64,000 nucleotides of DNA. It comes from Alisma plantago-aquatica (taxonomy: Eukaryota > Streptophyta > Magnoliopsida > Alismatales > Alismataceae). Below the pieces are notes generated by a model, which ran no database searches, was not told the origin of the DNA, and saw only the letters and a list, made by a program, of their open reading frames with translations. The position numbers and the translations under genes were made by a program. The stretch covers positions 296,522,058 to 296,586,057 of the forward strand of contig OY856409.1 of the NCBI GenBank assembly GCA_963693085.1, read 5' to 3'. Position 1 is the first letter of the stretch. The number at the start of each line of letters is the position of its first letter. Shown here piece by piece: positions 12,759-24,710 of this stretch.

Positions 12759-13249
12759 CCACGGCCGTGGCCAAAATGCCAAGGTCGTGGCTTTTTTATG
12801 CCAAACCAACAGGTTGCAACAGGGAAATCCATAGATCGCCCACGACCGTGGCCACCCAGCCACGACCGTGGCCACCCAGCCACGACCGTGGCCACTGAAG
12901 ACAACACGCCGTGGCACCCTGCCACGGTCGTGGGAATTAATTTGCAAGAAGTCAGGTTGCAACAGGGAATTGGCCTCACTGACCACGACCGTGGCCAAGT
13001 CACCATGACCGTGGCCGATGCTGATTAAGACGCCCGTGGCCCCTCCCCGCGGTCAGCTCCAACCCCTCCAAAACGGCTGTGTTACCCAACACGGTCGTGG
13101 TGCATGCTACCCACCACGACCGTGGCACTCCGCCACGTACGTGGCCACCACCATCTCACCACTTTTGTCACCCCACGACCGTGTTCACCACCCCACGGTC
13201 GTCCCCCACTACCCTCACCACGGCCGTGGCACACCCACCACGACCGTGG
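12759..13249 (+). repeat. cluster of CCACGRCCGTGG palindromes in 5' LTR
   Basis: Twelve-base palindromic or near-palindromic units (CCACGGCCGTGG, CCACGACCGTGG, its complement CCACGGTCGTGG, and CCATGACCGTGG) occur at 12759, 12840, 12860, 12880, 12922, 12983, 13003, 13114, 13218 and 13238, with the variant CCACGTACGTGG at 13133. Partial copies lie between. Starts of neighbouring pairs are repeatedly 20 bp apart (12840/12860/12880, 12983/13003, 13218/13238). The spacers differ, so this is not a simple tandem duplication. The role is unknown; it lies just upstream of the TATA-like sites, where LTR enhancers usually sit. Confidence 0.9.
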
Positions 13250-13314
13250 TGATCACCTACCCTATATAACTTTCCACTATTTTTCCTATTTTGCCCCCAC
13301 TTAGCCCTAGATCC

Positions 13315-13322
13315 TATATAAG
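13315..13322 (+). promoter_or_regulatory. candidate LTR TATA box
   Basis: TATATAAG, preceded by a second TATATAA-like site at about 13262-13268, directly downstream of the palindrome cluster. The equivalent site in the 3' LTR is at 26175-26182. No transcript evidence is available. Confidence 0.45.
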
Positions 13323-14879
13323 CACTAGTTTCTTCTAGGGCTCGAGAGAGAGCACGCCCCAGCCGCAACCTAGCTGCTCCCCTACCTCCATTACTCCCAT
13401 CCACCTACTCCCTTGCATCTAATCCCATTTCCACCCACTTTCCACTCATTTCCACCATAGAAACCTAGTTTCTCTAGGTTTCTATCCATCAATTCCACCA
13501 TTTTCATGCACCCCTGCACCATTGGAGGAGGGAGGACGTCTGCAGCTGCTTGGAGGTGAAGAAGAAGGCCACTTCATCAAGCTTCATGGAGTTTCTTCCT
13601 CTTCTACCCCTTTCTTTTCCTGTTTTCATGATCATGTATAGCTAGGCCCCCTTGTGGTGGGCTGTTTGGGATTAAAATGTTACTTTGATACCATGTTGGG
13701 GAATAAATTCTTGTAATGAACTTGATTCATATTTATGATGATTACTTCTTGCTTCCATCTCTTTTCCTATCTTATTGCATGTGGTTTGTGCTTCTTGTAT
13801 GAATTTCTTATTTTGAGGTTTTTGATGACACTTCATTTCTAAGAGGAATTGGGGTGTATGTGGCAACCTTAGGAATGGACCCTAGGTCCAATTAGTGGAT
13901 CCCTAGCTAGCCCCATTTGTTCCTACATACACATCCCTCCCCCTACAAATGAGTGTGAGATTTAAGTGGCTAGTGTAAGTGAGAGTGATGCAATTTCATA
14001 GGGCCTTCTATAGGCTAGAGTGGCTAGTGGCATGAGGTTAAACCCCTTCATCTCCACTCCCATCTCTACCCTCAACCCTCAATTGTCAACTATCACCTAC
14101 CCTAGAAACCTAGATTTGGCCAATCTCACTAGAACTACACCTAACCCTAGTCTTCTACTAGTAGTATAGGGTATGTTCTAATGGCATTGCCCTTGTTGTT
14201 TGGTTTGGTAATCTAGATATGAATTGAGCACCATGCATGTTTAATGAACTCCCCCAACTAAAATCAAAGTGACATTCCCCAAACGACCCACCCACCTTAA
14301 TCACCTTGCTTAAAACCCTAATCGCTTAGTTTGCTCGCTAATGCTAGCTTAGTTCAATTGCTTTAGTCTAACTTAGTCAATTGCTTAGTTTTACTCTTCA
14401 GTGTTAACTTAGGCTCTTGCTCTTGCTCTTGCTAGTGGTTAGTTTAGTTTTTAATTGCTTCTTGCCTTGCTAGAGTAGTGTACCCTCCTTGCTCTTGCTT
14501 AGTTAGTTTGATAGCTTAGTTTACTAATTTGCTTGCTCTTCCATAATTTAGTTTACTTCTCGCATCTCTTACTTGCTCATTAGTGTAATCAACCAATCAA
14601 CCTTAAAACCCTAAAAACCTTACTCACCGCCATAGGAACGTAGCTCACACCTTCTAACTCTAGCGCCCCCTCTATCTCCGTGGTTCGACCCCGCATCTTG
14701 CCTTTGATCTATACTACAACAGTACCCCGTACGCTTGTGGGAGAATTGTTTTAGTTTTAGTGATAGACACGATTTGGGTCCATACAAATATCAAAAGCAA
14801 AGATCCCATCTCTCCTGTGCCTCCCGACCTCGTGGATTGCACTTGTTGCAAGCCTCTAGCAGGAGCGCACCAAGCTTTC

Positions 14880-14898
14880 TGGTGCCGTTGTCAGGGAT
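14880..14898 (+). other. primer-binding site, tRNA-Asp type
   Basis: TGGTGCCGTTGTCAGGGAT starts 8 bases after the LTR end. The Athila PBS complementary to the 3' end of plant tRNA-Asp is TGGCGCCGTTGCCGGGGA. This copy differs at three positions, all C-to-T or G-to-A changes. Confidence 0.85.
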
Positions 14899-15049
14899 AG
14901 AGGCGCTCGTCCTAGTTAGATAGTGTAGCTTAGCCTTTCCTTTTGCCCTCACCATTGCTATTATTTATTCTTTGTGTTACTCTTGCATATTGGTTCGCTA
15001 ACTTGGCTCTTTATTGTTTGTTTGTGACTTGCACAGGTGATATCTTTGC

Positions 15050-16682
15050 ATGCGTAGCACGCTTTCGACTTGCACCGACTTGGTGGTTTACGACCCCGAG
15101 ATTGGAAGAAGAAGGCGTCAAGCTCGCCGCAACCTACACCGAGAGGCCGAGATGGCACAGAACGACCCACCACCAGAGGTTCCACCTCCACCGCCACATC
15201 ACCCTCTTCACGAGTACTTCACGCCGGGGAACTACAACTCCCCCATCGCCACTCTAGTTGACCAGATGCCAGGTCAACAGTTCTCCATCCCGCCGACACT
15301 CTTGGGGCTTCTCCCTACATACATCGGTATGGAGAACGAGAACCCCTACCACCACATAGATGTGTTCCTTGAAACGTGCTCTACCTTCCGCACGCCTGCC
15401 ACCACTGACGACTCAATCAGGAGGACGCTCTTTCCTTTGTCCCTCAAAGAGAAGGCCAAGGAGTGGTATGTCTCGAGGCCAGAGTTGGTCACTTGGAATG
15501 AGGTGAAGAACGAGTTTCTCAAGAAGTTCTTCCCCATCGCCAAGTTATCCTACATGAGAAGATGCATCACTTTGTTTTCCCAGAAAGACAACGAGCCCTT
15601 CCACGAGGCATGGGAGAGGTTCCAGAAGCTGCTTTGTGACTGCCCTCATCATGAGGTTCCGCTTTGGCAGCTAGTTCAGGGCTTCTACACCGGGCTTGAG
15701 GAGCAAAGCCAAAACAACGTCGATTCTTCTTGCGGGGGCACGTTCATGGCAAAGCCGCCCGAGGAATCATGGCCTCTGTTTGAGCATCTCACCGAGAATT
15801 CACACCACCGAGATTCCACTAAAGGTGGACATTGCAGCCGGAACTACACCCCCCCTTTCCTCCATGGCTCCTGCACGCAATGCCACCGACCCTGATATGA
15901 TGAAAATGATGGCTGATATGATGCGAATGATGAAGAATCAAGTGGGTGGCTCTTCTAGCCAACCCGCAATGGCTGTGGATACTGTAGACGAGGAAGTTAA
16001 CGCTTTACATTCCTTTGGTGGCCACAACAACCAGGGCCCAATGTCCCAATCCTACACCCCGAGTGGAGGAACCACCCAAATTTCTCTTGGAAACAACAGA
16101 ACGAGGAAGGGCAAGGGCCGGGGCAGCCAAAGCCACTCTACAACTCCAAGTTCGAGGACGAGGTACTAGGAAGGTTGAGGAGCCTGGATGAAGTAAAAAA
16201 AGATGTCAATGCACATGGGCAGTCTATAAACCGTCTTGAGCAGAGGTTTGACCAAATTTCTCTCTCTTTGGCTAGAAGGGAAGAAGGTAGACTTCCATCT
16301 CAACCACTGCCAAATCCGAACAATGATGGGGTTTTTCTAGGGAACACTTCTAGTGCTTATGTTCCACCATCTTACCAAGCCCCACCAAACCCCTATGCTC
16401 CTCCACCTCCTCAAGCGCTGCTCAATTATCAATATGCTCCACCTCCACCTCACACTTACCAACAACCACCTCCACAATATCATCCCCCACCACAACAGCA
16501 ACTGCAACCCCAATTCCCCTCACCAAAGGCCTCCACCACCCCAACAGCCACAACCACCTCCACAAGCTCCCTCTTCTACCACCCATGAGCATGTGAAGGC
16601 TGTGACTATGTTGAGGAGTGGTAGGACCTTGGAGAGGCCCCATGGTACAGTTGTTGGCAGAGATGACACTGAGGCAGAGTAG
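15050..16682 (+). pseudogene. gag: Athila gag (frameshifted)
   Basis: Gag forms the virus-like particle that packages element RNA. The first ATG after the PBS (15050) opens 281 codons with a proline-rich N terminus and the retrotransposon Gag core (KEWYVSRPELVTWNEVKNEF, then FHEAWERFQKLL and a GFYTGL motif). The frame then slips three times. Between about 15795 and 15830 it moves to the frame with the MMKMMADMMRMM stretch. Near 16060 a one-base loss hides the Athila-typical WRNHPNFSW motif in another frame. Near 16520, in the proline/glutamine-rich tail, it moves to the pol frame. The end (KAVTMLRSGRTLE) is the usual Athila linker before protease. A TAG at 16680-16682 and another stop at about 16698 follow. 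No zinc knuckle is seen, as is common in this lineage. Not translatable as one protein. Confidence 0.9.
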
Positions 16683-16696
16683 GTTGATACTGAGAT

Positions 16697-16812
16697 GTAG
16701 ATTGATGATACTGTGATAAGAGGCAGTGTTGATACCGTGACATCGAGTAGTGATACGGTGATACCGAGCCGTGATACCGTGATTCCAGTGATACCAATGG
16801 ATGATACGGTTG
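16697..16812 (+). repeat. GATACNGTGA minisatellite in gag-protease linker
   Basis: Repeated GATACCGTGA and GATACGGTGAT words over about 115 bp, translated in the pol frame as a DTV-rich linker (DTVTSSSDTVIPSRDTVIPV). It is probably an expanded, unstructured linker between Gag and protease. Confidence 0.7.
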
Positions 16813-19800
16813 ATTCAGACCGATTGGGTTCCCAACTCCCTCCATATCCTAATGCACTCGAGGAGCCTTCTATTGCAAAGAAAAAGAAGAAGCATGCGGA
16901 TGATATTTTGGAGATCTTAAAGCAAGTGAAAATCAATGTACCTCTTATAGATGCAGTCAAGCAAATTCCATCCTATGCAAAATTCCTTAAAGAATTGTGC
17001 ACCTTCAAAAGAAAGACAACAGGGAGGACGCCCAAGAAAATCAAGCTCACTGAGCAAGTGAGCTCCATTCTCCAACACACCATCCCCCGGAAAAGAAAAG
17101 ACCCCGGTGCTCCCATCATCTCATGCTACATCGGGGCACATCACATAGACCAAGCTCTTCTTGACTTGGGGTCTAGCGTAAACTTGATGCCGTATGATCT
17201 GTTTGCTGAGCTCCAAATGGGGGAGTTGAGGCCAGCCCATTGCACTCTACAGTTGGCCGACCGATCTGTGAAGATGACTAGAGGGCGTGTGGATGATGTG
17301 CTGGTCCGTCTTGATGAGGATACTTCTGCCTTCTTCCCAGCCGATTTTATCATTCTTGATATGGAAAAGGAAGCGAGAAAGGTGCCAATCACCTTGGGGA
17401 GACCTTTCTTAGCCACAGCTGATGCCGTGATCCATGTGAGAAATGGGACCATGTATGTTACATTCATGCACATGAAGATCAGGTTGAACATCTTCAAGTC
17501 TTCTACTACAACTGAAGTGATAGGAGCCACCGAGGAATATTGTTATTTGGTGGAATGCCTAGATGAGATTGTTGAAGAGTTCCTACCTGCATGGATTGAG
17601 ACTGCCACCCAAGGTAGAGGTCTTGAACCAATTGTTGAGTTCCCTGACAACGATGATGAAGATGATGAAGAGTCTGAGCTAGCCTTAGTGGCCGCAAGTC
17701 AGGACCTCCCTTCTATTTCTGCACCTTTGAAGAACTCCCTTGAAGCACCCCCCATTCTTGAGTTGAAGAAACTTCCTGAAGGATTGAAGTACGCTTTCCT
17801 TGGCTCAAATGACACCCTCCCGGTGATCATTTCCTCCATTCTCTCTCATGAGCAAGAAGATGCCTTGATGGAAGTCTTGAGGAAGAACATCCAAGCCATT
17901 GGATGGTCTATTGCTGACTTGAGAGGGATTGAACCCTCCATTTGTGTGCATCAGATATACTTAGAAGAAGATGCGAGACCGACCCAACAAATGCAAAGAA
18001 GGCTAAATCCAAAGTTGAAGGACGTTGTAACTCAAGAGTTTGTTAAGTTGCTTGATGCAGGGATCATCTATCCCATTTCTGACAGTACGTGGGTAAGTCC
18101 CATCCAAGTTGTGCCCAAGAAGGACGGGATTTAGGTTGTAGAAAATGCCGATGGTGAGCTTATGCTGGTGAGAGAGCAATCGGAGTGGAGAATGTGCGTA
18201 GATTACCGGAAACTCAACGAAAAGACAAAGAAGGATCACTACCCAATCCCGTTTCTTGATCAGATTTTAGAGAGATTGGCTGGGCAGAGCTTCTACTGCT
18301 TTCTTGATGGATACTCGGGATATTTTCAGATTGTTGTGCATCCGGCGGACCAGGAAAAGATGACATTCACTTGTCCAAGTGGTACATTTGCCTATCTAAG
18401 AATGCCATTTGGATTGTGCAATGCCCCTTCCACTTTCCAGAGATGTGTAACCTCGATCTTTGCTGACATGCTTGATTCGTCACTTGAGGTTTTCATGGAT
18501 GATTTTTCAGTTTTCGGGAAAACCTTTGATGAGTGCTTGCTACATCTAGCTACGGTTCTGGAAAGATGTGTGAAAGTTCGCTTAGTTCTATCTTGGGAAA
18601 AGAGCCATTTCATGGTACCTGAGGGTATAGTTCTGGGACACCGAGTTTCGAAAGATGAGATTGAAGTGGACAAGGCCAAGGTGGGCCTTATTTCTACACT
18701 CGACTTTCCTTCGACCGTAAGACATGTTCGATCTTTCTTGGGACATGCAGGTTTTTACCGACACTTTATCAAGGACTTTAGCAAAATCTCAATACCTTTC
18801 TGTCGATTACTTGAGAAAGATGTTGAATTTCAGTTTGATGACAAATGTGTTGAAGCCTTCAATCATCTAAAAGAGAGGCTTATTTCTGCTCCTATCATGC
18901 AGCCCCCGGATTTCTCTCTGCCATTTGAGATCATGACGGATGCATCCGATATGGCGGTGGGGGCTGTGCTAGGTCAACGCATTGGCCGAATTCCTCATGC
19001 TATCTATTATGCAAGCAAAACATTAGATGATTCTCAAAGAAACTATACGACTACCGAGAAGGAGTTGCTTGCGGTGATCTTCGCTCTTGAAAAGTTCCGG
19101 TCGTATCTCTTGCAAAACAAAGTGACAATCTACACAGACCATGCTACGTTGAAGTATCTCATGTCCAAGAAAGACTCAAAGCTAAGGTTGATCCGATGGA
19201 TTTTGTTGCTCCAAGAATTTGACATAGAAATTGTGGATAAGAAAGGAATAGAAAATGGTGTTGCAGATCATCTCTCCCGCCTTGATGGACCTTTTGATAT
19301 GACAAGTCCAATCAAAGAGACAATGTCACATTAACAACTCCTCTTAGTCTCATCTATCCAAAAGCCATGGTACAAGCACATAGCGAATTTCCTAGCCAGT
19401 GGGAGGGTACCGAGCATGTGGATAAGAGAGGAAAGCAAGAGATTGTTTGCTATGGTCAAGAACTACATTTGGGATGACCCTCACCTCTTTAAGTATTGCC
19501 CGGACCAACTCATTAGGAGGTGCATTCCGGAGATGGACCAATAATAGGTCTTATCTATGTGCCATTCCGGAGTGTGTGGAGGCCATTTTGGAGGGAAACG
19601 CACGGCCGCCAAAGTTCTTCAATGTGGATTCTACTGGCCGACATTGTTCAAAGATGCTCATGACTTTTGCAAAGGTTGCTTCAAGTGCCAAAAAGTGGGC
19701 ACCATATCAAAGAGGGACATGATGCCTCTATCACCTATCCTTGTGGTAGAAGTGTTTGATGTTTGGGGGATTGACTTTATGGGTCATTTCCCTCTTTCTT

Positions 19801-20738
19801 TCGGGTATGTCTACATCTTGGTCGCCATAGACTATGTATCAAAATGGATTGAGGCTGTGGCAACAAGGACAAATGATCATAAGGTGGTGTGTGATTTCGT
19901 GAAATCCAACATCTTTAGCCGCTTTGGTGTTCCAAGGGCTATGATTAGTGATGGCGGGAGTCATTTCATCCACCGCACCTTCGAAGGGCTGCTATAGAGA
20001 CATGGAGTTAACCATCGTGTAGCTACTCCTTACCACCCTCAAACGAGTGGTCAAGTTAAGTTGGCAAATCGGGAGATAAAGCTTATTTTGGAGAAGACGG
20101 TGCGACCAGACCGTAAGGATTGGTCACTTCGACTCAATGAAGCTTTATGGGCATATAGGACTGCATATAAAGCCCCGATTGGCACTACACCGTTCAAGCT
20201 TGTCTATGGTAAGAGTTGCCATTTGCCGGTTGAGATGCAGCACAAGGCATTGTGGGCCTTGAAGACGATGGACTTCGATGAAGAGAAAGCCGGAATGAAA
20301 AGAAAGTTTCAATTGCATGAGCTAGAAGAAATGCGGCATGAAGCATACGAAATGTCAAAGAACTACAAGGAAAGAACCAAGTTTCTACATGACAAGATCA
20401 TAAAGAAGAAAGAGTTTGAGCCCAGCAAATGGGTATGGCTATACAATTCAAGGATGAAGTTCTTCCCCGGAAAGCTTCGTTCTAGATGGGAAGGTCCTTA
20501 CCTTGTCAAGAAGGTGTACCCATCCGGGGCAGTGATCATTTGTGCAAAAGAAGGAGCTAAGGAATTCGCTGTTAATGGGCAAAGGCTAAAATCTGTTGTT
20601 GAGGTCGGCCCGGACAAGGCCAACCAAGATTTTGATATTGTCATGCTTATAGAAGAAGAATATGAGGAAGAAGAATGCTTGGATGAGGATGAGAAAGGGA
20701 TTTACTACAAGGATCTTTTGAAGATTCCCAAAAAGTGA
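16713..20738 (+). pseudogene. pol: Athila pol: protease, RT, RNase H, integrase
   Basis: One reading frame of 1342 codons interrupted by five stops: TAG 18132, TAA 19332, TAA 19542, TAG 19545 and TAG 19995. There are no frameshifts. Protease: DLGSSVNLMP with the aspartate at codon 151. [22 protein letters not shown], and the catalytic FMDD at 18492-18503. RNase [33 protein letters not shown]. Integrase: H2C2 zinc segment about 19557-19690, first Asp in WGIDFMG (19773), second Asp in ISDGGSH (19950). The third catalytic residue, Glu in the family motif HPQTSGQVE, is Lys here (AAG, 20058-20060). The tail after the core is the usual Athila C terminus. The enzymes would copy element RNA to DNA and insert it, but this copy is dead twice over: stops and a lost catalytic residue. 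Confidence 0.93.
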
Positions 20739-21064
20739 AAAAAGTCCAACAATCAATAAGCCTGGCTGAAGGCATTAAATTTAGCGCTAGTGGGAGGAAA
20801 ACCACGTGGTTTGAGATTCTCAAACCCTTCTTTTGATACTTTAGTTTTGTTTTACACAAATACACACACACACACACACTTGTGCTTTACAGTTTTTGTT
20901 TGAGTTTTGATGATGGCAGGTGATAGACATTAGAGAGAGAGGATCTAGAAGTTAATCGTAGTCATTCAGTCATGGTTGTGGCAAAAAGAACAAATAAAAT
21001 CGAAAGCTCAAGTTTGAAAGTTTGAAAACTAAAGAGACAACCCCAACACGGCCATGGAGACAGA
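20739..21064 (+). other. non-coding spacer after pol
   Basis: Spacer between the pol terminator and the internal palindrome block. It contains a short CA run near 20861-20880. No coding signal is seen. Confidence 0.6.
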
Positions 21065-21480
21065 CCACGACCGTGGTGTTCTTGGCCAAACACGGCCGTG
21101 GCCCTTCGCCACGGCCGTGGGAATTATTGCTACAAATTGGCCAAAGTTACAGGTTGTTTTGAAGATCGGCCATGACCGTGGCGAGTCGACCACGACCGTG
21201 GTGTTCTTGGCCAAACACGGCCGTGGCCCTTCGCCACGGCCGTGGGAATTATTGCTACAAATTGGCCAAAGTTATAGGTTGTTTTGAAGATCGGCCATGA
21301 CCGTGGTGAGTCGACCACGACCGTGGCATGAGGACAAGTCCACGACCGTGGCTGGACGCCATGACCGTGGTGAGGTCAGACCAGGGTTCTCTTCATCGAC
21401 AACATGACCGTGGCACCCGCCACGGCCGTGCTACCCAACCCTGGCCACGACCGTGGCCAGCTGCCATGACCATGGCCGAA
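21065..21480 (+). repeat. internal palindrome block, with 125-bp tandem repeat
   Basis: The same CCACGRCCGTGG palindromes as in the LTR recur here. A 125-bp unit is tandemly repeated (21065-21189, 21190-21314, partial third from 21315). Each unit carries four or five palindromes separated by about 19-20 bp (for example 21170/21190, 21215/21234, 21295/21315). Degenerate copies continue to about 21480. It lies about 450 bp upstream of the env-like ORF and could be a second regulatory region. No TATA box is obvious. Confidence 0.9.
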
Positions 21481-21924
21481 CCCGGTTCAGGAAAAAAATA
21501 TACTTTTAAGCGTCCAAAAACGACCCTCCCCCTCATTATTTCATCTTCCACCTCCAGAAAATGACCGTGGCAGCGGAAAATGGTTCCATGCTCCCCCATT
21601 CACCACAAAATCCACCACAATCCACCCCCTTTTGATCCCCAATCCATTCCAAATCGATCCCCAGCCTTCCCTCTCCCATTCCCACCGTCCAATCTCTCCC
21701 AATCGCATCTCAATCTCCTTTTCCATCTCCATTCCGCCCAGCAACTCCCCTACACAAAACCTCCACAAACACCCCTCCATTCTCGCCCAAATCCACCACT
21801 AATCATATAACCACCATACGTACATCACTATCCTTCCATTCCACCCATAAAACCACATCCACACCACCTTCTCCACCAACTCCAAAAATCTCCATCCTAC
21901 ACCACTTTCACCTCCATTTCCGCA

Positions 21925-23937
21925 ATGAAGAAGATTGGGAAGGCTATCACAAAGGGGACGAACATCCTCATAGGGGGGAAATGGCATTCTAAAAACGCCT
22001 CCTCCGATGTGTCTGTTCCATCCCACACCCCATCACCTACTGCTTTCGCCTACCACTCCCTCCGCCGGTCGCAATCGGTGAGCAGATCACACTCCCGCTC
22101 ATCCGATAGCCACCACATCACAGACGCTACCTATGAGGGGGAGGACGAAGAAGAGGATGAGTCCATGGGGGTCGACATGGACAACCTCATTGATGAGATC
22201 GAGCCCGCGGCTGCAAAAAGAAACCAAAGATCTAAAGTGGCACCGTCCTCATTCAGGCTGCCTCTAAAGCCCGCACCACCCCGCCACTTGACATCTAGCG
22301 CGGTGGCGAGACGTGATGTGCAGCTGCAACCCTCGCGGCAAGTGCAGCAAGACGAGGAGCAGTCGGCCCACTGGTACAATTTTGACACCAGTTCGGGGTC
22401 GCAATCCTATGCGATGGAGGAAGAACAAGATAGCGAGGAGGAAGAGGTGGAGCCAGAGCCGGAAGGAGAAGATGTTATGACATTTTTGGAGGCAGACAGA
22501 GAAAAGACCCTGGGTAAAGCACCGACGGGGGTGTCCTATGGTAGAGGGAACAGGAAAAAGAAGGTTGATCTTATCTACCCCAAGTGCATGACGAGGCAAG
22601 TTGTCGCCACCAAGTACATGTCTCAGAAAGTGATCGAGGATCTAGGGATCAAGGAGGCAGTGGAAAGGAACTTAAAGAGAATAGGGTTGTGGGATATCCT
22701 TTTCACACTGCAGCCAACCTACGTCGCCTTGACCCAAGAATTCTTCCCTACTCTCGAAAGGACTAAAGTGAGGGGCCGTGACGCAATCAAATTTGCCATA
22801 ATGGGCAATGTGCACACACTCACTTCCACGGAGCTGAATGGGATATTTGCTGCAAGTCCTGAAGAGGCCGTCAAGATGGATGACGGCTTGCTAGAGAAGG
22901 TGAAAGAATTGGATTATGCCTATTTCTGGGAGACAATCACATGCAACAGCGTGTACGATGTAGGAAGATCAAAGACAGCCGCCATAAGCAATCCAATGAT
23001 GCGCTATGTGCAAAAGGTCGTGGCAAACACAATTGTAGGGAGGTATGATAATCAAGGCTCCATCTCAAAAAAAGATATGTTTGTCGTGATATCAATGTAC
23101 CTCAAGAAGCACCTCGACCTTGGTGATCTGTTGATTTATCACATGAAGTCCATACCCTACAAGAGCACAAAACCCTTTGTCATGGGTGGGTTTGTGACTT
23201 TGATTGCACTAGCGCTGGGTTACGATCTCTCGGGGTTACAGGATGCACTTGAGGCAGAGTTTGTGGACCTCAACTACTTGGTGCGCTCGCACACTATAAA
23301 GATAAAGGAAAAGAAGATGATTTATCTTACTACTAGTGTGCCAGACTTCGAGCTTGAGTTGCCATACCACGCGGTGCCTCTTCTTTCTGCGTTGGGAATT
23401 AATTTCAATTTGAAAGAAAAACTTTTCAAATGGCAGCAAGAACACCCATGAGAGATGTATACAAGGGGAGCCACTTCCGTACATGAAGACATCGCTGAAT
23501 CTAATGTACAAGGGTAGGAGCATGAATCAGAAGAAGAATGGCAGCCCCGAAGAATTAGAAGGAGGGATGAGGGGACATCCCAACTGCAACCGCCCTCAAG
23601 AAATGCCTATGACATGGCTACCATCCAGGCGCACCTTGAGAGTATTCAGAAGACTCAAGGCGACATGCAGCTTGTCCAGCAGTACATGTGGCAATATCAA
23701 CAACATATGCACTATCAGATCAACCACTTGTACCAATACCAACATGCACAGGCAGCATGAAACCCCGAATGGGGTGCAGACTTTTGGGGTGGTATAGCTG
23801 GACATCTACATGCGTATCCTCCACCCCAGGACGACTACTGGGGGCACTATTACCAGCATCCTCCGTCAAGCTCAGCTCCAGACTCAGCTCCTCCTCCAGA
23901 TCCTCCGCAGATTCCGGACCAGCCACCGCAGCCTTGA
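21925..23937 (+). pseudogene. ATHILA ORF-1 (env-like) protein gene
   Basis: An uninterrupted 508-codon frame from ATG 21925, closing at TGA 23449. The same frame continues to a proline-rich end at TGA 23935 with only three internal stops (TGA 23449, TAG 23515, TGA 23758), so the ancestral product was about 670 residues. The N terminus is basic and serine-rich. Residues about 70-190 are acidic and low-complexity. Residues about 210-505 resemble the ATHILA ORF-1 family (KCMTRQVVATKYM, then KRIGLWDILF). Past the first stop comes a likely coiled coil (NAYDMATIQAHLESIQKTQ) and a Tyr/Pro-rich tail. This position, between pol and the 3' LTR, is where the Athila extra ORF lies. It is often called env-like, but no signal peptide or membrane helix is evident here. 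Function unknown. Confidence 0.85.
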
Positions 23938-23991
23938 TTCTTCCCCTATCTCCCCTAAACTATAGTTTCATGCTGAGGACAACATGATTCT

Positions 23992-24006
23992 AAAGTTTGG
24001 GGTGGG
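23992..24006 (+). promoter_or_regulatory. PPT-like sequence, copy 1
   Basis: AAAGTTTGGGGTGGG, the same core as the true PPT at 25328-25340, lying just after the env-like ORF. It might act as an additional plus-strand primer site; this is inference from sequence identity only. Confidence 0.5.
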
Positions 24007-24710
24007 TAGGGTGGTATGCACCACTCTTTCCCTCTTTTTGTCATTTTGATATCACCTCTTCCATATAGTTAGTTGTAGTGTTTTTGTTCCTTTGCATGAC
24101 ATGTAGTTGATTTCTGCATTTTTGAGTAAATTTTCAATTTTTTTGCTTTTTCAGCCATGCATTGCATCTCATGTAGTTTTCTGCTAAATTTTGCATGTTT
24201 TAGCTAGGATTTACTTGCTTTTTACCTAAAATTGTGTTTGAATGTGATTTAGTGCAATTTGACACTTTTTTGGCCAATTTTGCCCATATTTGATGTTTCT
24301 TGTCCAAAAAGCGTGTTTTGACTCAATCTTTACCATATTGAATGAAATTGCTTATCTTTGACAAATACAAGATGATATGCTATGATGAAGTGCTATGTGG
24401 TATCAATGAGTGACTTCTTACATGCTCGTCACCTCCCTTGGGAATGTGTTGTTTGGTTGAATTATGATCCGAGCAAGCATAGAACATTTAATGTTTGTGG
24501 AGTTACTTGATTGATATATGGATTTCATTTGGTTTATTCATGTGATGTGATATCTATAGTGAAGTGTCAGACTAGTTTTCATGCAGGAACCTTATGTGTA
24601 AGATCATGCCAAGTGACCCCTCTTTGACCTGACCACTCTTTCATCATCTTCATACCTCTCCGCCTCATAAAAAGATGCCAAAGTGCACATATTAGCCGTG
24701 GCCACCTCCA

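Larger units (their letters stand above)
12461..14872 (+). repeat. Athila 5' LTR, 2412 bp
   Basis: Begins TGATCCAACCC and ends GCGCACCA, with a near-identical partner at 25341-27734. The first ~800 bp holds the palindrome cluster, followed by TATA-like sites. The second half is non-coding with CTTGCTCTTG-type short repeats. The LTR drives transcription and polyadenylation. It is 18 bp longer than the 3' copy, mostly because of one extra 20-bp palindrome unit near 12860. Apparent open frames at 12587-13404 are shadows of the palindromes. Confidence 0.95.

Noticed and set aside
12840..12891. CRISPR-like array (12-bp repeats, 8-bp spacers)
   Set aside because: Repeats are far too short and spacers too similar. 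The setting is a plant LTR, with no cas genes.
12587..13404. Several overlapping open frames of 66-108 codons on both strands in the Athila LTR
   Set aside because: They read through the CpG palindromes, which lack stops on both strands. They are non-homologous to any family and mirrored in the 3' LTR; composition artefacts, not genes.
14609..14622. CCCTAAAAACC words as telomere-like repeat
   Set aside because: Only isolated single words inside the LTR; no tandem CCCTAAA array.
21925..23451. True envelope glycoprotein gene of a retrovirus
   Set aside because: The product is charged and low-complexity with no visible signal peptide or transmembrane helix. Its similarity is to the ATHILA ORF-1 family of unknown function.
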